Origin: Verrucomicrobiota bacterium
GTDB lineage: Bacteria > Verrucomicrobiota > Verrucomicrobiia > Opitutales > Opitutaceae
Direction of reading: 5' to 3'
DNA: 64,000 nucleotides
NCBI GenBank assembly: GCA_023433275.1
Contig: JAEZDN010000052.1
Location: 1 to 64,000, forward strand
Shown: positions 35,213 to 43,581 of the stretch, one piece after another
How positions within the stretch are numbered: the first letter of the stretch is position 1
Layout of the letters: every line of letters begins with the position of its first letter
Position numbers and translations under genes: made by a program
The notes under the pieces: generated by a model
Database searches by the model: none
Told to the model about the DNA's origin: nothing
The model's input: only the letters and a program-made list of their open reading frames with translations

Positions 35213-35719
35213 TCAGGCGCGGAGCGCCTTGAAGTCTTCCTCGAGGCGCAGCTTGCGCAGGCCGTTGAGGGTCGCATGAACGACGGCGATGTGGTTCTTG
35301 GAACCCATCGACTTCGTGAGAACGTTGTGCACGCCTGCGGCTTCGAGGACGGCGCGGACGCCGCCGCCGGCGATGAGGCCGGTACCATTGGAGGCGGGGC
35401 GAAGGAACACCTTGCCGCCGTCGAATTCACCGAGGACCTCGTGCGGGATGGTGCCGCCCTTGAGCTTCACCGAGACCATGCGCTTCTTGGCGGACTCGGT
35501 GGACTTCTTGATGGCGTCGGGGACCTCGTTGGCCTTGCCGTAGCCGATGCCCACGCTGCCCTTGCCGTCGCCGACGACGGACAGGGCGGAGAAGCTGAAG
35601 CGACGGCCGCCCTTCACGACCTTGGCGCAGCGGTTGATGAAGACAACCTTCTCGAACATACCGGGCTCGGCGGAATCAGCGCCGGGACCGTTGGAAAAAG
35701 ACCGATTATTGTTGGCCAT
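35213..35719 (-). CDS. rpsE: 30S ribosomal protein S5
   Basis: S5 helps decoding accuracy at the mRNA entry side. The 168-residue protein contains the S5 N-terminal dsRBD-like motif (RCAKVVKGGRRFSFSALSVV, GDGKGSVGIGYGKANEVPDA) and the C-terminal domain (LRPASNGTGLIAGGGVRAVL, VLTKSMGSKNHIAVVHATLN). The first ~22 residues are a non-conserved Asn/Ser/Gly-rich lead. It lies 9 bases after rplR. Confidence 0.99.
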   Translation of the reverse strand: MANNNRSFSNGPGADSAEPGMFEKVVFINRCAKVVKGGRRFSFSALSVVGDGKGSVGIGYGKANEVPDAIKKSTESAKKRMVSVKLKGGTIPHEVLGEFDGGKVFLRPASNGTGLIAGGGVRAVLEAAGVHNVLTKSMGSKNHIAVVHATLNGLRKLRLEEDFKALRA

Positions 35720-35728
35720 GGGAAGTGA

Positions 35729-36091
35729 TTAGAATTGGAGACCGCCTTCGCGCGCGGCGTCGGCAAAGGTTTTGACGCGGCCGTGGAAAAGACGGCCGTT
35801 GCGATCGAACACAACCGACGAGATGCCGGCGGCCTTGGCCTTCGCGGCAAAGGCGGCGCCGAGCGTCTTGGCGCCGGAGACGTTGCCCTTCGCGCCGCCC
35901 TTCTTCACCTCGGCATCGAGGGTCGAAAGGAACACGAGGGTCGCGCCCGCGTCGTCGTTGACGGCCTGCGCGTAGATGTGCTTGCCGGAGAACTTGACGC
36001 TGAGGCGCGGGCGAGCGGCGGTACCGGTCACCTTCTTGCGGATGCGCCATTTGCGCTTCTGGAGGAGCTGGGCCTTGTAAACAGTTTTCAT
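35729..36091 (-). CDS. rplR: 50S ribosomal protein L18
   Basis: L18 binds 5S rRNA with L5 and L25 in the central protuberance. The 120-residue protein has the basic N-terminus (KRKWRIRKKVTGTAARPRLS), VKFSGKHIYAQAVNDDAGAT and the C-terminal VVFDRNGRLFHGRVKTFADA. Standard order rplF-rplR-rpsE with gaps of 14 and 9 bases. Confidence 0.99.
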   Translation of the reverse strand: MKTVYKAQLLQKRKWRIRKKVTGTAARPRLSVKFSGKHIYAQAVNDDAGATLVFLSTLDAEVKKGGAKGNVSGAKTLGAAFAAKAKAAGISSVVFDRNGRLFHGRVKTFADAAREGGLQF

Positions 36092-36105
36092 GGTTATGAT
36101 CTCGG

Positions 36106-36651
36106 TTAGGCGACGGTCTTGCCTTCCTTGCGGCGGACACGCTCGGCGTATTCACCCACGAGGCGGACGCCCTTGCCCTTGTAAGGCTCCGGCGGGTAGT
36201 AGGCGCGGATCTCGGAGGTCACCTGGCCAACGAGCTGCTTGTCGACACCCTCGATCTTGAGCTTGGTCTGGTCGGTGACCGTGACCTTGATGCCCGCGGG
36301 GATGGTGTGAAGGATGGGATGCGAGTAGCCGAGCGCGAGGTCGAGCTTGTCACCCTTGAGCGCGGCCTTGAAGCCGACGCCCTGGATCTCGAGCTCCTTC
36401 GCGTAGCCGACGCTGACGCCCTTGATCATGCCGGCGATCACGGAACGAACCGTGCCGAACATCGCGCGGGCGAAGCGGGATTCCTCGGTCTTGGAGACAA
36501 CGAGGGACTTGTCCTTCTGCTCGATCTTAACGACCGGCGCGAAGGTCTTGGAAACTTTACCCTTGGGGCCTTCGACGGACACGGTGGTGCCCTTGATGTC
36601 GACCTTGACCTTGTCGGGAATCTGAACGGGTTGTTTGCCGATTCTGCTCAT
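36106..36651 (-). CDS. rplF: 50S ribosomal protein L6
   Basis: L6 lies near the factor-binding site of the large subunit. The 181-residue protein has two L6 repeats: MSRIGKQPVQIPDKVKVDIK and GTTVSVEGPKGKVSKTF in the first, GVGFKAALKGDKLDLALGYS and the signature PPEPYKGKGVRLVGEYAERV in the second. It follows rpsH by 17 bases. Confidence 0.99.
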   Translation of the reverse strand: MSRIGKQPVQIPDKVKVDIKGTTVSVEGPKGKVSKTFAPVVKIEQKDKSLVVSKTEESRFARAMFGTVRSVIAGMIKGVSVGYAKELEIQGVGFKAALKGDKLDLALGYSHPILHTIPAGIKVTVTDQTKLKIEGVDKQLVGQVTSEIRAYYPPEPYKGKGVRLVGEYAERVRRKEGKTVA

Positions 36652-36668
36652 GGTGGTGGTGTCCTTGG

Positions 36669-37061
36669 TTACCAGACGGTGCAGACGAGTTCACCGCCGA
36701 GCTTCTGGCGACGGGCGTCCTGGTCCTTCATGAGACCCTTGGAAGTGGAAATGATGGAGATGCCGAGGCCGTTGAGGACGCGCGGGATCTCGGAATAGCC
36801 GGAATAGAGGCGGCGGCCGGGCGTGGAGGTGCGCTTCAGGCCGGTGAGGACCGGCGCGCTGTCCACGTACTTCATGGTCACGATCACGGTCTTGTGGCCG
36901 CGCTCGTCGGTGCCGGTGGCGACGTCACGGACGAAGCCCTCGTTCTTGAGGATGTTGGCGAGGCTCTCCTTGAGCTTCGAGTGCGGTGAGACGCACTGGG
37001 CGAGACCGGCCTTCGACGCATTGCGGAGGTGGGTCAGGAAATCACTGATCGGGTCTGTCAT
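36669..37061 (-). CDS. rpsH: 30S ribosomal protein S8
   Basis: S8 binds helix 21 of 16S rRNA and, in E. coli, represses its own operon. The 130-residue protein starts MTDPISDFLTHLRNASKAGL and ends with STSKGLMKDQDARRQKLGGE plus LVCTVW, the normal S8 termini. No obvious S8 regulatory hairpin was identified in the operon by eye. Confidence 0.99.
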   Translation of the reverse strand: MTDPISDFLTHLRNASKAGLAQCVSPHSKLKESLANILKNEGFVRDVATGTDERGHKTVIVTMKYVDSAPVLTGLKRTSTPGRRLYSGYSEIPRVLNGLGISIISTSKGLMKDQDARRQKLGGELVCTVW

Positions 37062-37123
37062 GGCTGGATGTTGTTTGGTGGGTTGCCCGTCGGATCATAT
37101 CCGACTTCCGGCGGGAAATTGGT

Positions 37124-37429
37124 TTACCAAGAGGACTTCGTAACGCCCGGGATCTTGCCGGCGAGCGCGAGCTCGCGAAGCGTGATGCGGGAAACGCCGA
37201 AGCGGCGATGGAAGCCGCGGGGGCGGCCGCTCAGCGAGCAGCGGTTGCGGATGCGGACCTTGGAGGAGTTGCGGGGCAGCTTCGCGAGCTTCTTCTGGGC
37301 GGCGAAGAATTCCTCGTCGGTGGTCGCCGGGTTGGCGAGGATGGCCTTGAGCTCGGCGCGCTTCGCGGCGTGCTTCTCCGTGAGACGGATGCGCTTCTTG
37401 TTGCGTTCGATGGCGGAAGTTTTCGGCAT
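37124..37429 (-). CDS. rpsN: 30S ribosomal protein S14, zinc-free long form
   Basis: S14 helps assemble the head of the small subunit. The 101-residue protein is the long, zinc-independent type: it lacks the CxxC pairs of the short form and has the linker ELKAILANPATTDEEFFAAQ before RCSLSGRPRGFHRRFGVSRI. It lies between rplE and rpsH, 12 bases after rplE. Confidence 0.99.
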   Translation of the reverse strand: MPKTSAIERNKKRIRLTEKHAAKRAELKAILANPATTDEEFFAAQKKLAKLPRNSSKVRIRNRCSLSGRPRGFHRRFGVSRITLRELALAGKIPGVTKSSW

Positions 37430-37441
37430 GGTCGGAAGGAG

Positions 37442-38020
37442 TTAGGCGGCGGAAGACTTGGTGGCGACGGGATCCGTGCGGCGGAAGGGCATGCCGAGGA
37501 GCTTGAGCAATTCGCGGGCCTCGTCGTCGGTCTCGGCGGAGGTCACGAAGGTGATGTCGAGGCCCATCGAGCGCTTGTTGTTCTCGACGATGATCTCGGG
37601 GAAGATGGTGAAATCGGTGATGCCGATCGTGTAGTTGCCCTGACCGTCGAGCTTGTTGGGCACGCCGCGAAAGTCGCGGATGGTCGGCAGGGCCACGGCG
37701 AGCAGGCGCATGAGGAAATGCCACATGGACTCGCCACGCAGGGTGACGTGGCAGCCGGTGACCTGGTTGGGCTTCAACTTGAAGTTGGCGATGGCGCGCT
37801 TGGTGCGGTTCAGCACGGGCTTCTGGCCGGCAATGAGCCCCATGTCACGGGCGGTGTCGGCGATCTGGTTCTTGTCGGCCTCCGAGCCGATGCCGGTGTT
37901 GAGAACGATCTTGGTCAGCTTCGGGACCTGATGCTTGTTCTTGTAGCCACGCGAGGCGATCAAGGCCGGGGCGACGGTCTCGTTGTAGAATTTCTGAAGG
38001 GGAGTGAGTTGTTTGCTCAT
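37442..38020 (-). CDS. rplE: 50S ribosomal protein L5
   Basis: L5 binds 5S rRNA and forms a bridge to S13. The 192-residue protein has the N-terminal YNETVAPALIASRGYKNKHQ, the signature LTKIVLNTGIGSEADKNQ, and the C-terminal TIGITDFTIFPEII with a final DDEARELLKLLGMPFR. It sits in standard spc order after rplX. Confidence 0.99.
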   Translation of the reverse strand: MSKQLTPLQKFYNETVAPALIASRGYKNKHQVPKLTKIVLNTGIGSEADKNQIADTARDMGLIAGQKPVLNRTKRAIANFKLKPNQVTGCHVTLRGESMWHFLMRLLAVALPTIRDFRGVPNKLDGQGNYTIGITDFTIFPEIIVENNKRSMGLDITFVTSAETDDEARELLKLLGMPFRRTDPVATKSSAA

Positions 38021-38072
38021 GGTGCTAACCGGATTTCCGACCCGGATGCTTTATGGTTGAATAGGGAGTGGC

Positions 38073-38354
38073 TCAGGCCTTGGCGGGAGCCGGCGCGAGC
38101 TTGGCGCGCTTGGTTTTCTCGTAGCGGGAGAGGAGCATGAGGTTGGACACGTGGACCGTGCCCTCGCGCTCGGCGATCTTGCCCTGCGGGTTTTCCTGGG
38201 ACTTCTTGAGGTGGCGCTTGATCATGGCCACGCCCTCGACGATGGCGCGGTTCTTGTTGGCTTTGACCTCAAGAACCTTGCCCTGCTTGCCCTTGTGGGA
38301 GCCGGCGATGACGACGACCTGGTCGTTGCGTTTGATGTGGAATTTCTGGGCCAT
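38073..38354 (-). CDS. rplX: 50S ribosomal protein L24
   Basis: L24 is an early assembly initiator of the large subunit. The start at 38354 (MAQKFHIKRNDQVVVIAGSH) gives 93 residues with the KOW motif (VVVIAGSHKGKQGKVLEV) and HLKKSQENPQGKIAEREGTV. It lacks the C-terminal CxxC seen in some L24 proteins and is therefore slightly short. The start lies one base after the rplN stop. A longer frame to 38561 is antisense noise. Confidence 0.99.
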   Translation of the reverse strand: MAQKFHIKRNDQVVVIAGSHKGKQGKVLEVKANKNRAIVEGVAMIKRHLKKSQENPQGKIAEREGTVHVSNLMLLSRYEKTKRAKLAPAPAKA

Positions 38355-38355
38355 G

Positions 38356-38721
38356 TTAGAGGACCTCCGGGGCGAGCGAGATGATCTTGGTATAGTTCTT
38401 GGCGCGGAGCTCGCGGGCGACGGGGCCGAAGATGCGTGTGCCCTTCGGGTTGCCATCCTCGCCAATGATGACGACGGCGTTGGAATCGAAGCGGAGGTAG
38501 CTGCCGTCGGCGCGACGCAGCGGGGCCTTGGTGCGAACGATGACGGCCTTGTGGACCTCACCCTTCTTCACGGTGGCGTCAGTGCTGCTCTCCTTGATGT
38601 TGATGGTGACGATGTCACCGACGTGGGCATAGCGGGAGGGATGCCCGACCTTGCCAATCATGGACGCGCGGCGCGCGCCGGTGTTGTCGGCAATGTCGAG
38701 GATGGAACGCATCTGGATCAT
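38356..38721 (-). CDS. rplN: 50S ribosomal protein L14
   Basis: L14 forms an intersubunit bridge. The 121-residue protein starts MIQMRSILDIADNTGARRAS and contains the family signature VKKGEVHKAVIVRTKAPLRR and GTRIFGPVARELRAKNYTKI. Gaps of 21 bases upstream and one base downstream show tight packing in the S10/spc run. Confidence 0.99.
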   Translation of the reverse strand: MIQMRSILDIADNTGARRASMIGKVGHPSRYAHVGDIVTINIKESSTDATVKKGEVHKAVIVRTKAPLRRADGSYLRFDSNAVVIIGEDGNPKGTRIFGPVARELRAKNYTKIISLAPEVL

Positions 38722-38742
38722 GGTGGTGTCTCCGGCGAAGGG

Positions 38743-39096
38743 TTAGGCCTGGGTGGCGGCGGCGTTGGCCTTGGTGGTCTTGGTCGGGACGGCCTCGGCG
38801 ACATCCTTTTCGGAAATCGCGGTGGCGGCGCCGACGGCGGCCTCAACGACACGGATCACGCGCCAGCGCTTGAGGCGGCTGATCGGGCGGGTCTCCATGA
38901 CCTCGATCTTGTCACCGACCTTGGTCTCGTTCTTCTCGTCGTGGACGTGGAGGACGGTCTTGCGGTTGATGACCTTGTGGTAAAGCGGGTGCGGCGTCTT
39001 GTAGGGGACGGTGACCTTGACGGACTTGTCGCCCATCTTGGAGCTGACGAAGCCGATGACGGTCTTGCGGGCGTTGTGGCGGACGTGAGTGGACAT
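38743..39096 (-). CDS. rpsQ: 30S ribosomal protein S17, C-terminally extended
   Basis: S17 binds 16S rRNA early in assembly. The OB-fold core (RKTVIGFVSSKMGDKSVKVT, HPLYHKVINRKTVLHVHDEK, KIEVMETRPISRLKRWRVIR) ends near residue 88. About 29 further residues (Ala/Thr/Lys-rich, ending KANAAATQA) bring the length to 117 against about 85 usually. It follows rpmC by 27 bases. Confidence 0.98.
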   Translation of the reverse strand: MSTHVRHNARKTVIGFVSSKMGDKSVKVTVPYKTPHPLYHKVINRKTVLHVHDEKNETKVGDKIEVMETRPISRLKRWRVIRVVEAAVGAATAISEKDVAEAVPTKTTKANAAATQA

Positions 39097-39123
39097 GGAT
39101 GTGAGCGGTTAGCGCCGGACGCC

Positions 39124-39324
39124 TCAGGCGGCCTTCGTGTTTTTCTTCTGCTTGAGGATGGTCTCCAGGCGCGCGATGTCCCTGCGGTATTCGCGCAGGA
39201 GGTGCGGCTTTTCAACCTGGCCCGAGTTCTTGCGCAGGCGGAGCTGGAGGAGCTGCTCGCGGGTCTCGCGGAGCTTGGTGGTGATCTCGGCGGGAGCGAG
39301 TTCGCGGATTTCTTTGGAAGTCAT
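39124..39324 (-). CDS. rpmC: 50S ribosomal protein L29
   Basis: L29 lies at the polypeptide exit, where it helps dock chaperones and SRP. The 66-residue protein starts MTSKEIRELAPAEITTKLRE, keeps the typical LRETREQLLQLRLRKNSGQV and ends with an arginine-rich helix RREYRRDIARLETILKQKKN-like segment. Standard position between rplP and rpsQ. Confidence 0.98.
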   Translation of the reverse strand: MTSKEIRELAPAEITTKLRETREQLLQLRLRKNSGQVEKPHLLREYRRDIARLETILKQKKNTKAA

Positions 39325-39342
39325 TTTTGTCTGTCTCCTGGT

Positions 39343-39765
39343 TTAGGCCGCGGAACCTTCGCGCACGATGAAACGGCAGCGGAAGGGCAGCTTGGCGTCG
39401 GCGAGGCGGAAGGCCTCCTTGGCGATTGTCTGCGGAACGCCGGCGAGTTCGAAGAGCACGGCGCCGGGTTTGATGACGGCGACGTAGAATTCGACCGGGC
39501 CCTTGCCCTGGCCCATGCGCACCTCGGCGGGCTTCTTGGTCACGGGCTTGTGGGGGAAAACGCGGATCCAGAGCTTGCCCTTGCGCTTCAGGTGGCGGGC
39601 GATGGTGACGCGGGCGGCTTCGATCTGCTGGCCGGTCATGGGACCGCGGGAAAGCGACTGGAGGCCGAATTCACCGAAGGCGAGCGTGTTGCCGCGCTTG
39701 GCATTGCCAGCGCGGGAGCCTTTCATCGTCTTGCGGTATTTGGTGCGGGCGGGAGCTAGAGCCAT
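39343..39765 (-). CDS. rplP: 50S ribosomal protein L16
   Basis: L16 organises the A-site region of the large subunit. The 140-residue protein begins MALAPARTKYRKTMKGSRAG and contains IEAARVTIARHLKRKGKLWI and RVFPHKPVTKKPAEVRMGQG, the L16 signatures. It follows rpsC by 46 bases and precedes rpmC by 18. Confidence 0.99.
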   Translation of the reverse strand: MALAPARTKYRKTMKGSRAGNAKRGNTLAFGEFGLQSLSRGPMTGQQIEAARVTIARHLKRKGKLWIRVFPHKPVTKKPAEVRMGQGKGPVEFYVAVIKPGAVLFELAGVPQTIAKEAFRLADAKLPFRCRFIVREGSAA

Positions 39766-39811
39766 GGGAGGAGGGCCTGCGGTTTAAGCGTCAGGCGGAA
39801 TAGGGTCTGAG

Positions 39812-40441
39812 TTAGTTGGATTCGTCTTTCTTGCAGATCCAGCACTTGACGCCGATCTTGCCCCAGAGGGTCTGGGCCTCGGCGAAGCCGTAATCGATGT
39901 TTTCGCGCAGGGTGTGCAGCGGGATGCGGCCCTGGCGCTGCCATTCGCGGCGGGCGATGTCGGTGCCACCGAGGCGGCCGGAGCACTGGATCTTGATGCC
40001 GTCGATGCCGAGCGACATCGCGGTCTGGATGGACTTCTTGATGGCGCGGCGGAAGGCGATGCGACGCTCGAGCTGGAGCGCGACGCTCTCGGCGACGAGC
40101 TGGGCCTCGACCTCGGGCTTCTTCACTTCCTGGATGTCGAGGAGGACCTCCTTGCCGGTGAGCTTGCCGAGGGCGACCTTCATGTTCTCCACTTCCTGCC
40201 CCTTCTTGCCGATAACGATGCCGGGGCGGGCGGTGAAGATCTTCACGCGAACACGGTTGCCGGCGCGCTCGATGAAGATGCGCGGAACCGAGGCCTGCTT
40301 GAGTTTCTCCATCAGCGTGGTGCGGATGATCTGGTCCTCATGGAGGAGCTTGGCGAAATCCTTCTTGCGCGCGAACCAGCGCGACTGCCAGTTGCGGCGA
40401 ACGGCGAGGCGGAAGCCTGTGGGGTTGGTCTTTTGTCCCAT
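39812..40441 (-). CDS. rpsC: 30S ribosomal protein S3
   Basis: S3 lines the mRNA entry tunnel. The 209-residue protein has the N-terminal MGQKTNPTGFRLAVRRNWQS, the KH domain (VRVKIFTARPGIVIGKKGQE) and the C-terminal domain (GIKIQCSGRLGGTDIARREW, QGRIPLHTLRENIDYGFAEA). It ends soon after WICKKDESN without the longer tail of E. coli S3 (233 residues). It begins 8 bases after rplV. Confidence 0.99.
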   Translation of the reverse strand: MGQKTNPTGFRLAVRRNWQSRWFARKKDFAKLLHEDQIIRTTLMEKLKQASVPRIFIERAGNRVRVKIFTARPGIVIGKKGQEVENMKVALGKLTGKEVLLDIQEVKKPEVEAQLVAESVALQLERRIAFRRAIKKSIQTAMSLGIDGIKIQCSGRLGGTDIARREWQRQGRIPLHTLRENIDYGFAEAQTLWGKIGVKCWICKKDESN

Positions 40442-40449
40442 GGAAGTGG

Positions 40450-40791
40450 TTAGTTGGATTTGCCGTCGGTGAGGACGATGCGGAGGTGCGACATGCGCTT
40501 GACGCGCGGTTTGGCGGAGCCCTTGGCGCCGGCCTTGAAGCGCTTCAGCACGGGGCCGGGCTCGACGAGGGCGCGGTGCACGGTGAGCGTGTTGACCGCC
40601 AGGCTGTTGTTGTTTTCCGCGTTGGCCACGGCGCTCTTGAGCGTCTTGGCCAGCAGGCGCGCCGACTTGCGCGGGATGAGCGTGAGATAGTCGATGGCCT
40701 CCTGGGCGGGACGGCCCTGGATCTGATTCGCGATCTCGCGAACCTTGCGCGGCGACATGCGCGCATTGCGGGTGAGTGCTTGGATTTCCAT
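40450..40791 (-). CDS. rplV: 50S ribosomal protein L22
   Basis: L22 lines the exit tunnel, and its beta-hairpin loop affects macrolide action. The start at 40791 (MEIQALTRNARMSPRKVREI) gives 113 residues with SARLLAKTLKSAVANAENNN and the hairpin region AGAKGSAKPRVKRMSHLRIV. The longer frame to 41412 is antisense/out-of-frame over rpsS and rplB. Confidence 0.99.
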   Translation of the reverse strand: MEIQALTRNARMSPRKVREIANQIQGRPAQEAIDYLTLIPRKSARLLAKTLKSAVANAENNNSLAVNTLTVHRALVEPGPVLKRFKAGAKGSAKPRVKRMSHLRIVLTDGKSN

Positions 40792-40817
40792 TGTTGTATT
40801 CCGGTTGGGCAGGAGCC

Positions 40818-41096
40818 TCAGATTTCCTTGCGGGTCATGCCGCCGTGCGACTTGAAGACGCGGGTCGGGGCGAACTCGCCGAGCTTGTGCCCGACCATGT
40901 TCTCCGTGACGTAGACCGCGATGTGCGCCTTGCCGTTGTGAACGCTGATGGTGTGGCCCACAAACTCGGGCGTGATGGTCGAGCGCCGGCTCCAGGTCTG
41001 GATGGGCTTGCGCGCGCCGCCGGACTTGGCCGCCTTCTGGATTTTTTCCAGGAGGTGGTAGTCGACGAAGAAACCTTTCTTGATGGAACGTGCCAT
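40818..41096 (-). CDS. rpsS: 30S ribosomal protein S19
   Basis: S19 sits in the head of the small subunit and contacts S13. The 92-residue protein starts MARSIKKGFFVDYHLLEKIQ and contains IQTWSRRSTITPEFVGHTIS and the conserved VTENMVGHKLGEFAPTRVFK. Position between rplB and rplV is standard. Confidence 0.99.
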   Translation of the reverse strand: MARSIKKGFFVDYHLLEKIQKAAKSGGARKPIQTWSRRSTITPEFVGHTISVHNGKAHIAVYVTENMVGHKLGEFAPTRVFKSHGGMTRKEI

Positions 41097-41114
41097 GGTG
41101 CGGAGTCGTTGAGA

Positions 41115-41981
41115 TTACTTCTTGCCGCGCGGCGGGCGGCCGTTGTGGCGAACGAGAATGAGGGAATTGGAGGGCTTGGAGCGGCGGCGCGTCGGGAAAC
41201 CCTTGGCGAGCTGGCCCCAGGGGGACACGAGGTGCTGGCGGCCGCCACCACCCTTGGACTTGCCCTGACCGCCACCGTTGGGGTGATCGACCGGGTTCAT
41301 GGCGACGCCGCGGACCCGCGGGCGTTTGCCGAGCCAGCGATTGCGGCCGGCCTTGCCGAGCGAGCGCTTGCCGTGATCCGCATTGGAAACCTCGCCGATG
41401 GTGGCGCGGCACTTGGCGTTGACCAGACGGGTCTCGCCGGACGACATGCGAATCTGGGCGTAACCATCCTCGATGGCGACGAGTTCCACGGACGTGCCGG
41501 CGGAACGCGCGAGCTGGGCGCCGCGGCCCGGCAGCAGCTCCACGGCGTGAAGCTTGGTGGCGGGCGGGATGACCGCCAGGGGGAAGGAATTGCCCGGACG
41601 GAAATCGTTCGTGTCCGTCTTCATCGCGTTGTACACGGTGTCGCCGGCCTTGAGGCCCGCCGGGGCGAGCACGTAGCTCTTGGTGCCGTCGGCGTAAGCC
41701 AGCAGCGCGAGCAAGGCGGTGCGGTTGGGATCGTATTCAATCGCCTGGACGCGGGCCGGGATGTCGAGCTTGGCGCGCTTGAAGTCGATGATGCGATAGA
41801 GCTTCTTGTGGCCGCCGCCCCGACGACGGGACGTGATGCGACCGTAGGTGTTGCGGCCACCGGTCTTGCTCTTGCTTTCGACGAGGGAGCGCTCCGGGCG
41901 GTTTTTGGACAGGCCTTCGGGGCGATTCAGGGTGGTGAATCGAAGCGAAGGGGTGTGGGAACGGAAGGATTTGAGGGCCAT
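41115..41981 (-). CDS. rplB: 50S ribosomal protein L2
   Basis: L2 supports peptidyl-transferase activity and subunit joining. The 288-residue protein contains GRITSRRRGGGHKKLYRIID, YDPNRTALLALLAYADGTKS, the histidine-containing signature RGVAMNPVDHPNGGGQGKSK, and the basic C-terminus RRRSKPSNSLILVRHNGRPP. It follows rplW by 21 bases. Confidence 0.99.
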   Translation of the reverse strand: MALKSFRSHTPSLRFTTLNRPEGLSKNRPERSLVESKSKTGGRNTYGRITSRRRGGGHKKLYRIIDFKRAKLDIPARVQAIEYDPNRTALLALLAYADGTKSYVLAPAGLKAGDTVYNAMKTDTNDFRPGNSFPLAVIPPATKLHAVELLPGRGAQLARSAGTSVELVAIEDGYAQIRMSSGETRLVNAKCRATIGEVSNADHGKRSLGKAGRNRWLGKRPRVRGVAMNPVDHPNGGGQGKSKGGGGRQHLVSPWGQLAKGFPTRRRSKPSNSLILVRHNGRPPRGKK

Positions 41982-42002
41982 GGTGGGTTATCTCCGTTGG
42001 GC

Positions 42003-42290
42003 TCAGGAGGTGAGCTCGATCTTGTCGCCCTGTTTCAGGGTGACGATCGCACGCTTGCTGTCGGACGTGGTGATCGGGCGGCCGGCGCGGGACCGCTTGG
42101 GCTTGCCCTTGCGGTTCTGGATGTTCACGCGCGTGACGGTAACCTTGAAGGTTTGCTCAACAGCTTCACGCACGGTGTACTTCGTGGCGGACGGGAACAC
42201 CTCGAAGGTGTACTGGCCGAAGTTCGACGAGAGCTTGTTGGACTTCTCCGTCAGGCGGATGGTTTTGAGAATTTTGTCGGCGCTAATCAT
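42003..42290 (-). CDS. rplW: 50S ribosomal protein L23
   Basis: L23 forms the docking site for trigger factor and SRP at the tunnel exit. The 95-residue protein includes ILKTIRLTEKSNKLSSNFGQ, YTFEVFPSATKYTVREAVEQ and KRSRAGRPITTSDSKRAIVT. Its ATG overlaps the rplD stop by four bases, so the two are translationally coupled. Confidence 0.99.
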   Translation of the reverse strand: MISADKILKTIRLTEKSNKLSSNFGQYTFEVFPSATKYTVREAVEQTFKVTVTRVNIQNRKGKPKRSRAGRPITTSDSKRAIVTLKQGDKIELTS

Positions 42291-42919
42291 GACTGACCTC
42301 CATTGGTGCGGGCGATGATCGTCTCGAGGGCCTTGCTGGACACGACGATCTTGGCGTATTGCACGAGATCGAGGGTGTTGAGCTTGGAGGCTTCCTGCAG
42401 GGTGACGCGGGCCAGATTGCGCGCAGCGCGCGAGGCCTCGGTGGTGAAGGGGGCATCGACGATCAGCACCTTGCCCTTGGGGGCGATGCGACCGATGACG
42501 GCGTTGATGGCCTTGGTCTTGTTTTCCTTGGCGGCAAACGCCTCGATCACGGCGACATCCCCGGCGGTGACGCGATCAAAGAGAGCGCGGTTGAAGGCGA
42601 GGGCCTTGACCTTGCCATTGATCTTCTTCGAGAAGTCACGGGGCTTAGGGCCGAAGACGACGCCGCCGCCGGACCAAAGCGGGGAACGGGAGGAGCCGGC
42701 GCGGGCGCGGCCGGTACCCTTCTGGTTCCAGGGCTTCTTGCCGCCGCCGCGCACTTCGCCGCGGGTCTTGGTGGAACGCGTGCCCTGGCGGGCGTTGGCC
42801 CGGTGAGCGACGACGACTTCCTTGACGGCCTGGAGGCCCTTGTTGCCTTCAAAAGTCGGCAGGGCGAACTCCTGCTCGGAGCTCTTCGAGGCATCGGATG
42901 TGAAAACGGTGAGTTTCAT
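42287..42919 (-). CDS. rplD: 50S ribosomal protein L4
   Basis: L4 reaches into the exit tunnel and in some bacteria autoregulates the S10 operon. The 210-residue protein has TRSTKTRGEVRGGGKKPWNQ and KGTGRARAGSSRSPLWSGGG, the conserved extended loop. The C-terminal domain (VLIVDAPFTTEASRAARNLA) is normal. It overlaps rplW by four bases and follows rplC by 20. Confidence 0.99.
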   Translation of the reverse strand: MKLTVFTSDASKSSEQEFALPTFEGNKGLQAVKEVVVAHRANARQGTRSTKTRGEVRGGGKKPWNQKGTGRARAGSSRSPLWSGGGVVFGPKPRDFSKKINGKVKALAFNRALFDRVTAGDVAVIEAFAAKENKTKAINAVIGRIAPKGKVLIVDAPFTTEASRAARNLARVTLQEASKLNTLDLVQYAKIVVSSKALETIIARTNGGQS

Positions 42920-42939
42920 TTTGGGTCAGTCTCCGTTGG

Positions 42940-43581
42940 TTAGGCTTTCTTGGCCTTCTTGCCCGAGCGGATGATCACATCGTCGCCGTTGGCGCCCGGA
43001 ATCGAGCCCTTCACGAGGATGAGGTTTTTGTCGGCCAGAACCTTCACGACGCGGAGATTCTGCACCGTGCGGTTATTGCTGCCCATGTGGCCGGGCATGG
43101 CCTGGTTCTTCCAAGTGCGGCCGGGCGTCTGGCGCTGACCGATGGAGCCGATGCGGCGGTGGAACATGGAGCCGTGAGCGGCGGGACCGCCACCCGCGCC
43201 GTGCTTCTTCACGACGCCTTGGAACCCCTTGCCCTTCGACACGCCGAGGACGTCGATGATCTGGCCTTCCGTGAAGACGGAGACCGTCAACACATCACCG
43301 GCCTTGCCGGAGAAAGCCTCGGGCAGGCGAACCTCGTTGAGCACGCGGGGCGTGCTGTCGAGGCCGGCCTTCTTGGCGTGATTGGCTTCCGCCTTGGAGG
43401 CGTTCTTTGCCTTGCGGGAGCCGAAACCGATCTGCACGGCATTGTAGCCATCGGTCTCAACTGTTTTGACTTGGACGACCGGGCACGGGCCGGCTTCAAC
43501 CACGGTGACCGGGACCAGGACGTTTTGTGCGTCGTAGACCTGGGTCATGCCGATTTTTTTTCCTAATAGTGTAGCGATCAT
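42940..43581 (-). CDS. rplC: 50S ribosomal protein L3
   Basis: L3 is one of the first large-subunit assembly proteins. The 213-residue protein begins MIATLLGKKIGMTQVYDAQN and contains KGKGFQGVVKKHGAGGGPAA and the MPGHMGSNNRTVQNLRVVKV block. It is separated from rpsJ by 105 bases, longer than other gaps in this run, with no clear terminator or promoter in it. Confidence 0.99.
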   Translation of the reverse strand: MIATLLGKKIGMTQVYDAQNVLVPVTVVEAGPCPVVQVKTVETDGYNAVQIGFGSRKAKNASKAEANHAKKAGLDSTPRVLNEVRLPEAFSGKAGDVLTVSVFTEGQIIDVLGVSKGKGFQGVVKKHGAGGGPAAHGSMFHRRIGSIGQRQTPGRTWKNQAMPGHMGSNNRTVQNLRVVKVLADKNLILVKGSIPGANGDDVIIRSGKKAKKA

